A stretch of DNA of 64,000 nt from Streptomyces roseifaciens (GTDB lineage: Bacteria; Actinomycetota; Actinomycetes; Streptomycetales; Streptomycetaceae). The position numbers and the translations under genes were made by a program. Of the stretch, positions 44,193-52,414 are shown piece after piece. Under the pieces are notes generated by a model that had not been told where the DNA came from, ran no database searches, and saw only the letters and a list, made by a program, of their open reading frames with translations. Every line of letters begins with the position of its first letter. The stretch's first letter is position 1. The stretch spans positions 1,160,530-1,224,529 of the forward strand of contig NZ_LNBE01000003.1 of the NCBI RefSeq assembly GCF_001445655.1. Direction: 5' to 3'.

Positions 44193-45474
44193 CGTAGTCT
44201 CCCGTGTTCATGCTGAAGAGAAATTCGTCGCCGTAATCAATGAAGGACGAGGTCCTGTTCTCCTCGGCGTACAGCCTGCGCAGCTCGTTCATGCCGGCCG
44301 GCGTGGGTGGTCCCAGCTTCACCAAGTCTCCGCCCACCTTGAGGAATGTGTGGCCGTTCTTGTGAACGGCTTCGGCGCTCGAAGAGCGCACCACGTATCC
44401 CAGGCGGGTCGGGAGCAACTCGGCGTCCAGCGCTGAGGGCCGGATTTCGTGCGTATACAGGCGGTTGGTGGACAGCGGCATGAAAAACACGGAGCCGGGA
44501 TAGAGAGTCAGGGTGAACTGAGGGGGGAGCGCGACCCCGTCGCGTTCTCCGGTCGGTTCCTTGAGGCGGAAATGGAGTTTGGCCAGCCCGCTGGTACCCC
44601 TCACACCGTAGTCGAAGGCATCTTCGGCCAGGGGCTGCAGCCTGTCGAGCCGGTCATAGAAGGTGCAGAAGGCCATGAGGCCATTGACAGGCATGTCCTT
44701 GGTCTTGTCGGCGTGGGCCGAGATCTTGGCCTTGGACTGCTTACGCTCGGCCGTGGCAAGGGTGTTGTGGTAGATCTGAGCGAGGACGTGATTCAGCGGT
44801 GCCTGGTTCCGGAAGACGGTGGCGGCCTCGCGGTTCAGAGCCTCGACGATGCGCGTGTCGGTCAGGCGAAAGCTCTCGGTCGGCCCCGAGAGATTCGTGG
44901 AGCACCGGAGCAGGCGGAAATGTAGTTCGTCACCGTTTCGTGTGACGGGCGTCAGATAGATTCCGCTGCGATGGGCTGTTCCAGGCTTGGTGGACTCCGT
45001 CAGGGACTGGAACGCGTGCTCCGCACGGATCCGCCCGAAGTGATCGTCGCCGAGCCCGAAGAAGCGACGGTAGTACACACCGACGCCGTGTACGCGGATG
45101 GGAACTCGGCCGAGGTCGACGAGGGCCCAAGGGTTGTCGACGTCCTCGTGGCAACCGTGTGATAGGTCCCGGATGACGAATACCCGGGCAGCCGCATGCA
45201 GTTGGCGGCCACTGATCCCGGATATATCCCCACACAGGTAGACGGTCTTCTGAGCGAGGTCGGGTGAACCAGAAGCGAGGTCCTCTGGCGTGATGACGGA
45301 CCCGAAGAAGTCCCTGATCAAGTCATGATCTTGCAACATCGAAGGCGCAACCAAGATGTTGCTCGCCTCCTCGATGCAGGCTTCTGTCAGCCCTGTTGTG
45401 TACATCAAACGGTACCCGCCATTCGCAGATCTTGGTGGATTGCTCAAAACCGTGGACATGGCAACGGCCCGCAC
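44176..45474 (-). CDS. Second AlkB-like dioxygenase with long N-terminal extension
   Basis: 432-aa protein. The C-terminal half shows the same plan as its neighbour: NHVLAQIYHNTLATAERK, KISAHADKTKDMP with H254 and D256 as iron ligands, TLTLYPGSVFFMP, RLYTHEI with H342, and PTRLGYVVRSS with R357 or R363 in the cosubstrate position. The N-terminal 220 residues are unrecognised but contain conserved-looking patches (YLCGDISGISGRQLHAAARVFVIRD). Start uncertain: GTG at 45474 or ATG at 45459, neither with a good ribosome site. First gene of the pair. Two unlike AlkB-type oxygenases in one operon is unusual. Lower G+C than the surrounding DNA. Confidence 0.72.
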   Translation of the reverse strand: MRAVAMSTVLSNPPRSANGGYRLMYTTGLTEACIEEASNILVAPSMLQDHDLIRDFFGSVITPEDLASGSPDLAQKTVYLCGDISGISGRQLHAAARVFVIRDLSHGCHEDVDNPWALVDLGRVPIRVHGVGVYYRRFFGLGDDHFGRIRAEHAFQSLTESTKPGTAHRSGIYLTPVTRNGDELHFRLLRCSTNLSGPTESFRLTDTRIVEALNREAATVFRNQAPLNHVLAQIYHNTLATAERKQSKAKISAHADKTKDMPVNGLMAFCTFYDRLDRLQPLAEDAFDYGVRGTSGLAKLHFRLKEPTGERDGVALPPQFTLTLYPGSVFFMPLSTNRLYTHEIRPSALDAELLPTRLGYVVRSSSAEAVHKNGHTFLKVGGDLVKLGPPTPAGMNELRRLYAEENRTSSFIDYGDEFLFSMNTGDYVAPRA

Positions 45475-45576
45475 TCTTTCATTTGTGTTGCGAAGCGTAA
45501 ACGAAAGGAGGCGGACCGTTGAACGTTGATGCTCTCATGAGGCTCGAAAGCGGGCAACGGGATACCGTCTCCGCGC

Positions 45577-45670
45577 ACGGTCGCCGGCTGGATCCTGACT
45601 CACCCCGACACCCTTGCCGGAGAGCGAGTGCTTGAAGCTGAAATCCGTCCTCGCCGGCTGCCCCGAAGAC
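45577..45670 (+). mobile_element. ISL3-type transposase fragment
   Basis: TVAGWILTHPDTLAGE followed, after a one-base shift, by LKLKSVLAGCPE matches a conserved stretch of ISL3-family transposases (WI.RHPDTL..., LK.VLA.CPE). Only about 30 codons are recognisable. The remaining 618-bp gap 45475-46093 shows no gene I can support. Confidence 0.4.
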
Positions 45671-46093
45671 CCTCCGCCCACGCAGGCTGGTTCCACGAGG
45701 CCGGGCTGCTCGCCGTCGAGGAAACCCGCCTCCTGCCGGGCCGGGCTGACCGGGGCCTGGGGGTAGCAATGGGACTGCGACCGCCCGAGGTCTGAACCAG
45801 CGTCAACGCGACATCGAGAACGCCAGATACGACGGCCGTCGTACCGCCTTGAAACGATGCCGCAGCGGGTGCGACGCCGGCTGCGAGGCAGGCAATTGCC
45901 AAGGGAGCCGGCTCGGGTGCGCCGGAGCGGAGGCGACGGACGCGAAGCCGACGTGGTGAAACTCGCCGGCCTCGACTTGGCTGCACCGGCAGCTGCCGGC
46001 CTCATCCTGGAACAGGTCCCCGCCGAAGCTTTCTGCCGGGGCTCACCTGTCGCAGGTGTCGATCCGACGGACGGAAGTCGTAGATCCGTGGCG

Positions 46094-47062
46094 CTAATCC
46101 CGCAACCGCACCCCGTGCCGCTGCCGCAGTCGGTGGATCTCCCACCAGGCCAATGCCGTCACCGACGCCGGGCCACCGAGGAACGCGCAGACCCCGAGTG
46201 GCACCGGGCCCGGCGGCAGGCCGCCCGACGACAGGCCGCGGAGGGCGAGCGCCCAGACCAGGACGGTGGTGACCAGCGCGGGCAGCGCCGCGTGCACGGC
46301 GGACAGGTTGAAGGCGTGGCGCAGCGCCGGGCCGGAGGCGAAGCAGAGGAAGAAGATCACCCACCAGAACGGCGCCCAGCACACGAACAGCACCGACACT
46401 CGTAGCAGCAGCCCGAACAGTCCGTTGGCGCTGCTGGGCAGCAGTCCCATCCCCTTGGCCGCCGCCATGAACAGCAGCGGCACCAGCACCCAGGCGCCGA
46501 AGTACCACAGGGCCGACCGGCCGGCCGGCCACAGCTGCGTCCGCATGGCCCGCCGCGTCTCGGGCCTGGCCGCCCAGAAGAGCGGCGCCACCACCGCCAC
46601 CGCACTCAACAGCGCCAGCCAGGGCGCGAACAACACCCCTTCCAGGAGCTGTCTCTGCGCCTCCCACACGTCCTGCCAGTCACCGAACGCGGCCAGCAGC
46701 ACCCCCGAAACGACGAGGGCCACCCAGGCCCGCACCCGCTGCACCCGGAGCGCCTCGGGATCCTCGATGTACCCTTCCGGGCGTACGGGGAAGATCCGGC
46801 GCGCCATACGGCGTGACGTACGGGCCAGTTGGTAGCCGACCAGCAGCGGCAGGGTCAGCCACCACAGGAACGGGAGGAGCAGCACCAGCAACACCCCGGG
46901 GCGCATGTGCTCCCGCCGCCCCTTCAACACCTCACCCAACGGCGGCCATTCGTCCTCACGCAGCCGTCGCCACAGCGGCGTGTACGGCTGTGGCGGGTCG
47001 CCCGCGGGCCGCGGCCCGCCGTTTGGCGGCCGCCCGGGCGGTCGGGGTGGGTCCATGCTCAT
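46094..47062 (-). CDS. Polytopic membrane protein of unknown function
   Basis: 322-aa protein: Pro/Gly-rich N-terminus (PPRPPGRPPNGGPRPAGDPPQP), then about six hydrophobic segments, for example VLLVLLLPFLWWLTLPLLVGY, AWVALVVSGVLLAAFG, LLSAVAVVAPLFWAA, YFGAWVLVPLLFMAAA, LFVCWAPFWWVIFFLCFA and PLGVCAFLGGPASVTALAW. Conserved charges lie between helices (EAQRQLLEG, RPETRRAMRTQLWPAGR). No transporter motif is recognised. The ATG at 47062 is chosen (GGAAGGGAC five bases upstream); the frame continues 70 codons further up but is Arg/Pro-rich. Confidence 0.8.
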   Translation of the reverse strand: MSMDPPRPPGRPPNGGPRPAGDPPQPYTPLWRRLREDEWPPLGEVLKGRREHMRPGVLLVLLLPFLWWLTLPLLVGYQLARTSRRMARRIFPVRPEGYIEDPEALRVQRVRAWVALVVSGVLLAAFGDWQDVWEAQRQLLEGVLFAPWLALLSAVAVVAPLFWAARPETRRAMRTQLWPAGRSALWYFGAWVLVPLLFMAAAKGMGLLPSSANGLFGLLLRVSVLFVCWAPFWWVIFFLCFASGPALRHAFNLSAVHAALPALVTTVLVWALALRGLSSGGLPPGPVPLGVCAFLGGPASVTALAWWEIHRLRQRHGVRLRD

Positions 47063-47333
47063 GGGCGTCCCTTCCACGCTCCCCGGAGGGAGACGCGCCC
47101 CGGCCTGGCCACGGTTCCCGACCGGACGCCCCGTGCTGCCGGGGCGCGCCGTGCCGGCCCCGGCACCGGGCATGAGGCCGGGCCGTACACACTTGCTCGT
47201 GCTCGAACGACCTGGCATTCGCGGAAGTCGTGTTCGCGGTAGCGGCAGGTGTGCCCCTTGCCGGGTTGTCACAGGCGCGAGTCACCAGCCGTTCATGAGT
47301 GGAGCCGCGCTCACGCGAGGCCCCACGACGGGA

Positions 47334-48263
47334 TCAGACGGTGAGCACGAGCTTTCCCCGGAGGTGACCGCCATCGAGCAGCCGGTGCGCGTCGGCGACG
47401 CGCTCGAACGGGAACGTCTCCTGCACGTGGACCCGGAGCCTGCCCTGTTCGGCGAGTTCGACGAGACCTCGCAGGGCGACCGGATCGGGGTCGACCGCGA
47501 TGCCGCTGAATCGCATGCCGGCCGCCTCGTACGTGGCGGCGAGCTCCGCATCTTCCTCGGCGACCGCGGTCACCAGGTGGCCGCCTGGGCGGAGCACTTC
47601 GAGCGACCGCTCGGCGGTGTCGCCGCCGACCGTGTCGAGCACGACGTCGATGTCGCGGACCGCCTCGGTGAAGTCGACCGCCGTGTAGTCGATCACCTCG
47701 TCGGCGCCGAACCCCTCGACGAACTTCCGCTTGGCCCCGCCGGCGGTCGCGATCACGTGCGCGCCGAGCGCTTTCGCGATCTGGATCGCGACGTGACCGA
47801 CCCCGCCACCACCGCCGTGGACCAGGACGCGGTCGCCCTCGGTCACGCCGCCGAGGTCGACGAGGCCCTGCCACGCCGTCAGCCCGGCGATCGGCAGCGC
47901 CGACGCCTCGACGTGCGAGAGCGACGCCGGCTTGCGTACCAGGTGCAACGCCGGCGCCGACACGACCTCGGCGTACGCGCTCGCCGCCCGCGGGAACAGC
48001 GGCATCCCGAACACCTCGTCGCCGGGCCTGAACCGCCACGTCCCCGGCGCATCCTCGACCACGCCGCTGATGTCCCACCCGAGGATGAACGGCGGCCGGC
48101 CGATCAGCGGGAACTCACCGGCACGCAGGCGCGCCTCCAGCGGATTCAGCCCGATCGCCTTGACGCGGACGAGAACCTCGGTCGGGAGGGGCCGGGGCTC
48201 CTGCACGTCCACGATGGTGAGGACCTCGGGACCGCCGAGCGTCTGCTGGGTGATGACTCGCAT
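47334..48263 (-). CDS. NADP-dependent quinone-oxidoreductase-type MDR protein
   Basis: 309-aa zinc-free medium-chain dehydrogenase. Seen: N-terminal GroES-like domain (MRVITQQTLGGPEVLTIVDVQEP, GLNPLEARLRAGEFPLIGRPPFILGWDISGVVE in parts), nucleotide site VLVHGGGGGVGHVAIQIAKALGA, and GGHLRGKLVLTV at the end. No zinc cysteines. These enzymes reduce quinones or enals with NADPH. The gene is divergent from an HxlR regulator over 98 bp, the standard arrangement for electrophile- or quinone-responsive pairs, so this is probably its target. A G/A-only tract lies upstream on the plus strand (about 48276-48310). Confidence 0.92.
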   Translation of the reverse strand: MRVITQQTLGGPEVLTIVDVQEPRPLPTEVLVRVKAIGLNPLEARLRAGEFPLIGRPPFILGWDISGVVEDAPGTWRFRPGDEVFGMPLFPRAASAYAEVVSAPALHLVRKPASLSHVEASALPIAGLTAWQGLVDLGGVTEGDRVLVHGGGGGVGHVAIQIAKALGAHVIATAGGAKRKFVEGFGADEVIDYTAVDFTEAVRDIDVVLDTVGGDTAERSLEVLRPGGHLVTAVAEEDAELAATYEAAGMRFSGIAVDPDPVALRGLVELAEQGRLRVHVQETFPFERVADAHRLLDGGHLRGKLVLTV

Positions 48264-48324
48264 GACTCTCCTGGCTTGGGAAGGAAGGGGAGGAAGGGAA
48301 GGGAAGGGGGAGAGAATCCAGGCT

Positions 48325-48352
48325 AGGTATCCGATAGGAACCGGCAGGTACC
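48325..48352. promoter_or_regulatory. Three direct repeats in HxlR/oxidoreductase control region
   Basis: AGGTATCC (48325), AGGAACC (48336) and AGGTACC (48346) are spaced 11 and 10 bp, on one face of the helix, ten bases before the hxlR ATG. They are a good candidate site for HxlR dimers controlling both genes. Confidence 0.5.
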
Positions 48353-48361
48353 CTTGGCGCC

Positions 48362-48742
48362 ATGAGCGGTTTCGGCCCCGGCGATCCCTTTCTCGCCGAC
48401 TGTCCGGCCCGTCTGGCGGTCGAGCTCATCGCCGACAAATGGACGGTGGTCGTGCTCTACGGCCTCAGCAAGGGCCCAGTACGCCATGGCGAGCTCATCA
48501 AGCTGATCGGCGGCATCTCCCGCAAGATGCTCACCCAGACGCTCCGACGGCTCCAGGCGCACGGACTCGTCCGCCGCCACGCCTACGCCGAGGTGCCGCC
48601 CCGCGTCGAGTACGAGCTCACCCCGCTCGGGGCGACGCTCATCGATCCGATCCACATGCTGACCGAGTGGGCGAGGGCGAACGGCGACGCAGTACTCGAT
48701 GCACTCGACGCCGCCCCCGAGCCGGTTGCCCCTGGCGACTGA
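48362..48742 (+). CDS. HxlR-family transcriptional regulator
   Basis: 126-aa winged-helix protein. Seen: N-terminal Cys14 in LADCPARLAVELIADKWTVVVLYGL, the family's redox/electrophile-sensing Cys position, then HGELIKLIGGISRKMLTQTLRRLQAHGLVRR as the DNA-binding helices and VEYELTPLGATL as the wing. HxlR proteins such as HypR and QorR repress or activate reductase genes upon oxidation or electrophile attack. Divergent from the quinone oxidoreductase gene; the repeats just upstream are the likely operator. The ribosome site is weak (CCTTGGCGCC). Confidence 0.93.
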   Translation: MSGFGPGDPFLADCPARLAVELIADKWTVVVLYGLSKGPVRHGELIKLIGGISRKMLTQTLRRLQAHGLVRRHAYAEVPPRVEYELTPLGATLIDPIHMLTEWARANGDAVLDALDAAPEPVAPGD

Positions 48743-48871
48743 GGCCCCGCCAGGGCACTGTGCATCCTCTCGGCCGCTACTCGGCATCGGCCCGGCCGCG
48801 CTCGGTCTGCAGGCTGCACTCGACTCGACACGACTCCCACCTCCCCACATGGAGCCCGGCGGGCGGCGCAG

Positions 48872-49740
48872 TCAGCCGAGCATCGCGTACAGCTGGGCCC
48901 TCGACGTGATACCGAGCTTGGGAAACACCTTGTACAGGTGGTAGCTGACGGTCCGGGGCTCAGGAAGAGCCGCTCGGCGATCTCCGCGTTGCTGAGCCCC
49001 TGCGCAGCGAGCCTGCTGACCTGTAGTTCCCGGGCGGTCAGGAGCGCGTTGCCGGGGAGGGCCGGTGCCGGACACTGCGCGGGGAGGGTGGCGCCCGCGG
49101 CGCGCAGCTCCCTGCGGGCCATGTCCGCCCACGGCGTGGCGCCGATGCCGCGCAGCTCGTTCTCAGCCCGGCGCAGTTGCTCCCGGGCCGCCCTGACCCG
49201 GCGGCAGCGGCGCAGCCACTCGCCGTAGAGGAGACGGGTGCGACCGGCGTCGAACGCGGCGAGCGGGCGGGCCTCCAAAGCGGCGGTGAACAGCGCTTGG
49301 GCCTCGTTGTCCTCGGCGAGCAGCGCGTGACACCGGTGACGGGCCGCGCCGAGCGGCCCGTCACCGTCGTGGAGAAACCGCGCCCCCGCACAGTGCAGGG
49401 CCTCGCGTGCCCGCTGCGGCTCTCCGGCTCGCACGCATGCCTCCACGAAGTCCGGCAGCACCAGCGCGCCCAGCATGAAGTGGCCTGCGGTGCCTCCAGG
49501 AGCGCAGACCTCGCCCAACAGGCGGACGGCACGCCTGGGCTGCCCGTCGGCCAGGGCGTTCAGGCCCAGTGCCCAGTGCCCGAGCGTCACCGCGGAGGCA
49601 ATGCGGCTGGCGACGGCCACCTTCAGGCATTCCGCCGCCAGGGCGCGGCAGGTGTCGGCGTCTCCCTGGGCGGCGGCCAGCCACGCCAGCATGGCCCGCA
49701 GATGCCCCGCGGCGCCGAGCAGATGCTGAGGGACTCCGTC
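48872..49740 (-). pseudogene. LuxR-type (LAL-like) regulator, truncated and frameshifted
   Basis: The C-terminal part of a large LuxR regulator: helical repeats (LLGAAGHLRAMLAWLAAAQGDADTCRALAAECL and following), then LTARELQVSRLAAQGLSNAEIAERLFLSP of the helix-turn-helix. There the frame shifts (near 48965) and TVSYHLYKVFPKLGITSRAQLYAMLG completes it to a stop at 48872. The 5' end stops at about 49740 against a flavin oxidoreductase relic, so the N-terminal AAA part is lost. Confidence 0.82.
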
Positions 49741-50488
49741 GAACAGGCGGTACTCGCCGAAGAGGCCGGGTTCGACCGCGTCTGGGCTGTGGAGCACCAC
49801 GGACTCAAGGGGTACTCACACATGAGTACGTCCGAGATCTTCCTGACCTGGGTAGCCGCACGGACGTCCCGTATCCGGATCGGTCACGGAGTCGTCACCC
49901 TGCCGTTCGGATATCAGCATCCGGTGCGCGTCGCCGAGCGCACCGCGATGCTCGACGTGCTCTCCGGCGGACGCCTCGACATCGGCGCCGGACACGGCGG
50001 AAGCCGGCAAGAGCTGGCCCTGTACGGAGTGGATCCGGACACCGCGCGCCAACAGGTGCGGGAAGCACTGGAGATCATCACGGGAATCTGGAAAACGGAG
50101 CGGACGGAGCGGTTCGAATGGCATGGTTCCCTCGACATCGGCCCCGGAGAGATCTTCCCGAGGCCACTCCAGAGTCGCACCCGCCCCTTTTCATGAGGAC
50201 CCGGCCATCGACGGACAGCAGGCTCTCAGCAGGAAGAAGCAGGCAGTCCTGGACGAGATCGCTGCCTGCGGAGTCGCTTTGCGGCCCGAGTATGTTACCG
50301 CGTACAACACCGACCACCCTTACGGTACGGCGGATATGGCGGTGATGCGTGTTGAGGAACTGGCGGACGCGGGAGCGGACGAAGTGATCTGCCTGGTCCA
50401 GATGGGGACCGTCCCTCACAGCGTGTGTCTGGAGACGATTCGGCAGTGGGGCGCCAAGGTCATCCCGCACTTCCGTGTCCCGCAGTAA
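49741..50488 (+). pseudogene. LLM-class flavin-dependent oxidoreductase, internally deleted
   Basis: DSVEQAVLAEEAGFDRVWAVEHHGL, VAARTSRIRIGHGVVTLPF, HPVRVAERTAMLDVLSGGRLDIGAG and TARQQVREALEIITGIWK are the luciferase-like N-terminal half. At about 50165 a piece is missing and the C-terminal end (GTADMAVMRVEELADAGADEVICLVQMGTVPH) follows in another frame to 50488. The first codons are replaced by the LuxR relic. Not functional. The 333-bp stretch 50489-50820 after it holds only a possible short relic on the minus strand. Confidence 0.8.
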
Positions 50489-50821
50489 AGCGTGTTGCAG
50501 AAGGCTGCGGGTGGGCGGGTGGGTGGGCCGGCCGGGCGGTGGCCACGACGACTTTGGCGTCAGAAGCCGTTGTCCTTCCGGATATGAGCCTTGAGTTGCC
50601 GCTGTTCAGGCACGGATTCGGTGTCGCTGCGGCGCGGTCGCCGGACTTAGCGTGGCCGCGAGCCGACGGGCGACGTCGGTGATCCCGGCCCCCTCGCCCG
50701 CCTCGGGGGTGGTGGCCGGGGCGTACGGCGAGGGTGCACTGAGTCGGACACCGACCGCGCCGCCGGCCTCGATGCGCTCCGGCGAGAGGAGCAGTGCACA
50801 GCGCCGAGCGGTCCCGGTCGG

Positions 50822-52306
50822 CTACCCGCCGTGGCCGGGCGGCCGGGGCGCCGGGACCGGTACGCGGGTGAGGTGGAAGTAGAAGTCCGCGGGCGCTCCC
50901 TTCTTGTCCATCAAGCCCAGCAGCACATCGTCGGTGAGCCGCCGGAAGTGGTCGATGATGGGTAACTGGTCATAGACCATCGCCGTGGACTGCTTGCCGC
51001 GGTAGACGACCTCGTGGAGCGTCGCGAGGCCCATTTCCTCGTACGAGAAGACGTTCCCCTCCTCGTCGCGGCAGAGCAGCGGTTCCACCTGGCCGGGAGA
51101 GGCGAACCGCTTGCCGTACCACCGCATCTTCGCGAGCAGCGCGGCGTTCTCGCTGGTGTGCTCGAACCCGCCGCCCCGCCAGGTGCCGATGAGGAGGTCG
51201 GTGTCGACCGGTTCGAGCCGGTCGAAAAGCTCCGCAAGTCGTGCGTTGTCGCACTCCCCTGCGGACGTGATGATGTCCAGAACTTCCTGCACGACGCGTT
51301 GGATGCTCATGGGCGGGATCTCCCTTGGCCGGGGGACGGACGGTGTGTGCCGGGTGTCCGTGGCGCCGCCCGCTCCGCCCGGCAGGCGAGAGGCCGCCCT
51401 GCCGGGCCGTACAGGGTCGAAGCGGTGGTACATCCGCGCGTGCCAGAGCACCACCCGCTCCAGCGCCACCGCGGAACCGTACCCGGCCGAGCTGAGCGGA
51501 GCCAGGGCGCGTCGGCAGCTTTCCAGCCCCGCCTCGGCACGGTCGTGCGCCTCTTGCTCACTCAGGCCGATGGCGAGCGCGTCGGCCTTTCCCTCGGACT
51601 GTTCCCGGTGGTGGCCGCGCAGGTCGTTGAGCAGACGAATCGCGATGGCGCCCTCGCGCAGCGCGCCGCGCAGTACGGGGAGCCGCCGTGGCAGATCCGG
51701 TTCGTCCAGAAGGGTCCACAGGGCGGTGACCTGCTGTTCGACGCCGATGGTCCAGGCGCCGTGCCGCAGGTAGTCGGTCAGCTGTGGCACAGCGCCACCG
51801 GCGTCCGCGGCCCGGGCCGCTGTGCTTTCGTGCTGCATGCCGACGAGGGTCTGATGCATGCTTTCCCGCCAGAGGGCGAGGAGTTCTGGTCGGCCGCTGC
51901 GGTGCAGGTCTGAGGCGATCTCCGCCAGAGCACGGGCCATCGGATCGTCGCTGCGGCAGCCGCGGTTGCTGTCGCGATCGGCGCGTCCCGCGAGGACTTG
52001 GTGCCAGGACCGGACGCGGGCCGCGCTCTCTCCCGGCCCTGCCTGGTCCGGTGCGTCCAGGACGTTGTCGATCGCCATCAGCCAGACCATGAGCCGGGAG
52101 ATCTGGTAGCAGGACTCCGAGGGCAACCAGGGTGTCATGAACGCTGTCTGAAGACACATCAGTGGAACGAGCGCGGGGTCCATGGGCAGCCCGTGCCCTT
52201 TGAGCCAGATCTCCAGCCGCGGCATGTTCTGCAACGCGGCGGAGCATGTGTCCGCTACGGAGACGATGTCCGTGGGTGGGTGGCCGGTCGGTAGCGAAGT
52301 GTCCAC
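50822..52306 (-). CDS. Class I terpene synthase fused to GXWXG/DUF4334 domain
   Basis: 494-aa protein in two parts. Residues 1-300 form a class I terpene synthase-like fold: acidic motif in MAIDNVLDAPD (D80, D84) and the second metal motif NDLRGHHRE at 227-235, which fits (N,D)Dxx(S,T,G)xxxE. After a Pro/Arg linker (about 300-332) comes a second domain from M333: LIGTWRGGG (GxWxG at 374-378), then CRDEEGNVFSYEEMG and VYRGKQSTAMVYDQLPIIDHFRR, the DUF4334 pattern. M333 has AGGGAG upstream, so the second domain might also be made alone. Divergent from the class II cyclase across 108 bp. It probably ionises the cyclase product or a linear prenyl diphosphate. Confidence 0.78.
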   Translation of the reverse strand: MDTSLPTGHPPTDIVSVADTCSAALQNMPRLEIWLKGHGLPMDPALVPLMCLQTAFMTPWLPSESCYQISRLMVWLMAIDNVLDAPDQAGPGESAARVRSWHQVLAGRADRDSNRGCRSDDPMARALAEIASDLHRSGRPELLALWRESMHQTLVGMQHESTAARAADAGGAVPQLTDYLRHGAWTIGVEQQVTALWTLLDEPDLPRRLPVLRGALREGAIAIRLLNDLRGHHREQSEGKADALAIGLSEQEAHDRAEAGLESCRRALAPLSSAGYGSAVALERVVLWHARMYHRFDPVRPGRAASRLPGGAGGATDTRHTPSVPRPREIPPMSIQRVVQEVLDIITSAGECDNARLAELFDRLEPVDTDLLIGTWRGGGFEHTSENAALLAKMRWYGKRFASPGQVEPLLCRDEEGNVFSYEEMGLATLHEVVYRGKQSTAMVYDQLPIIDHFRRLTDDVLLGLMDKKGAPADFYFHLTRVPVPAPRPPGHGG

Positions 52307-52414
52307 GCCATTCAGGCTACGTACGCGCCGGGCGGCGAACCACGCCTACGAGCCACCCGCGTCCCCCGTACGCAGTCGCAACGGATCCAGCGGAACGCGA
52401 AGGATTGAGGCCTG

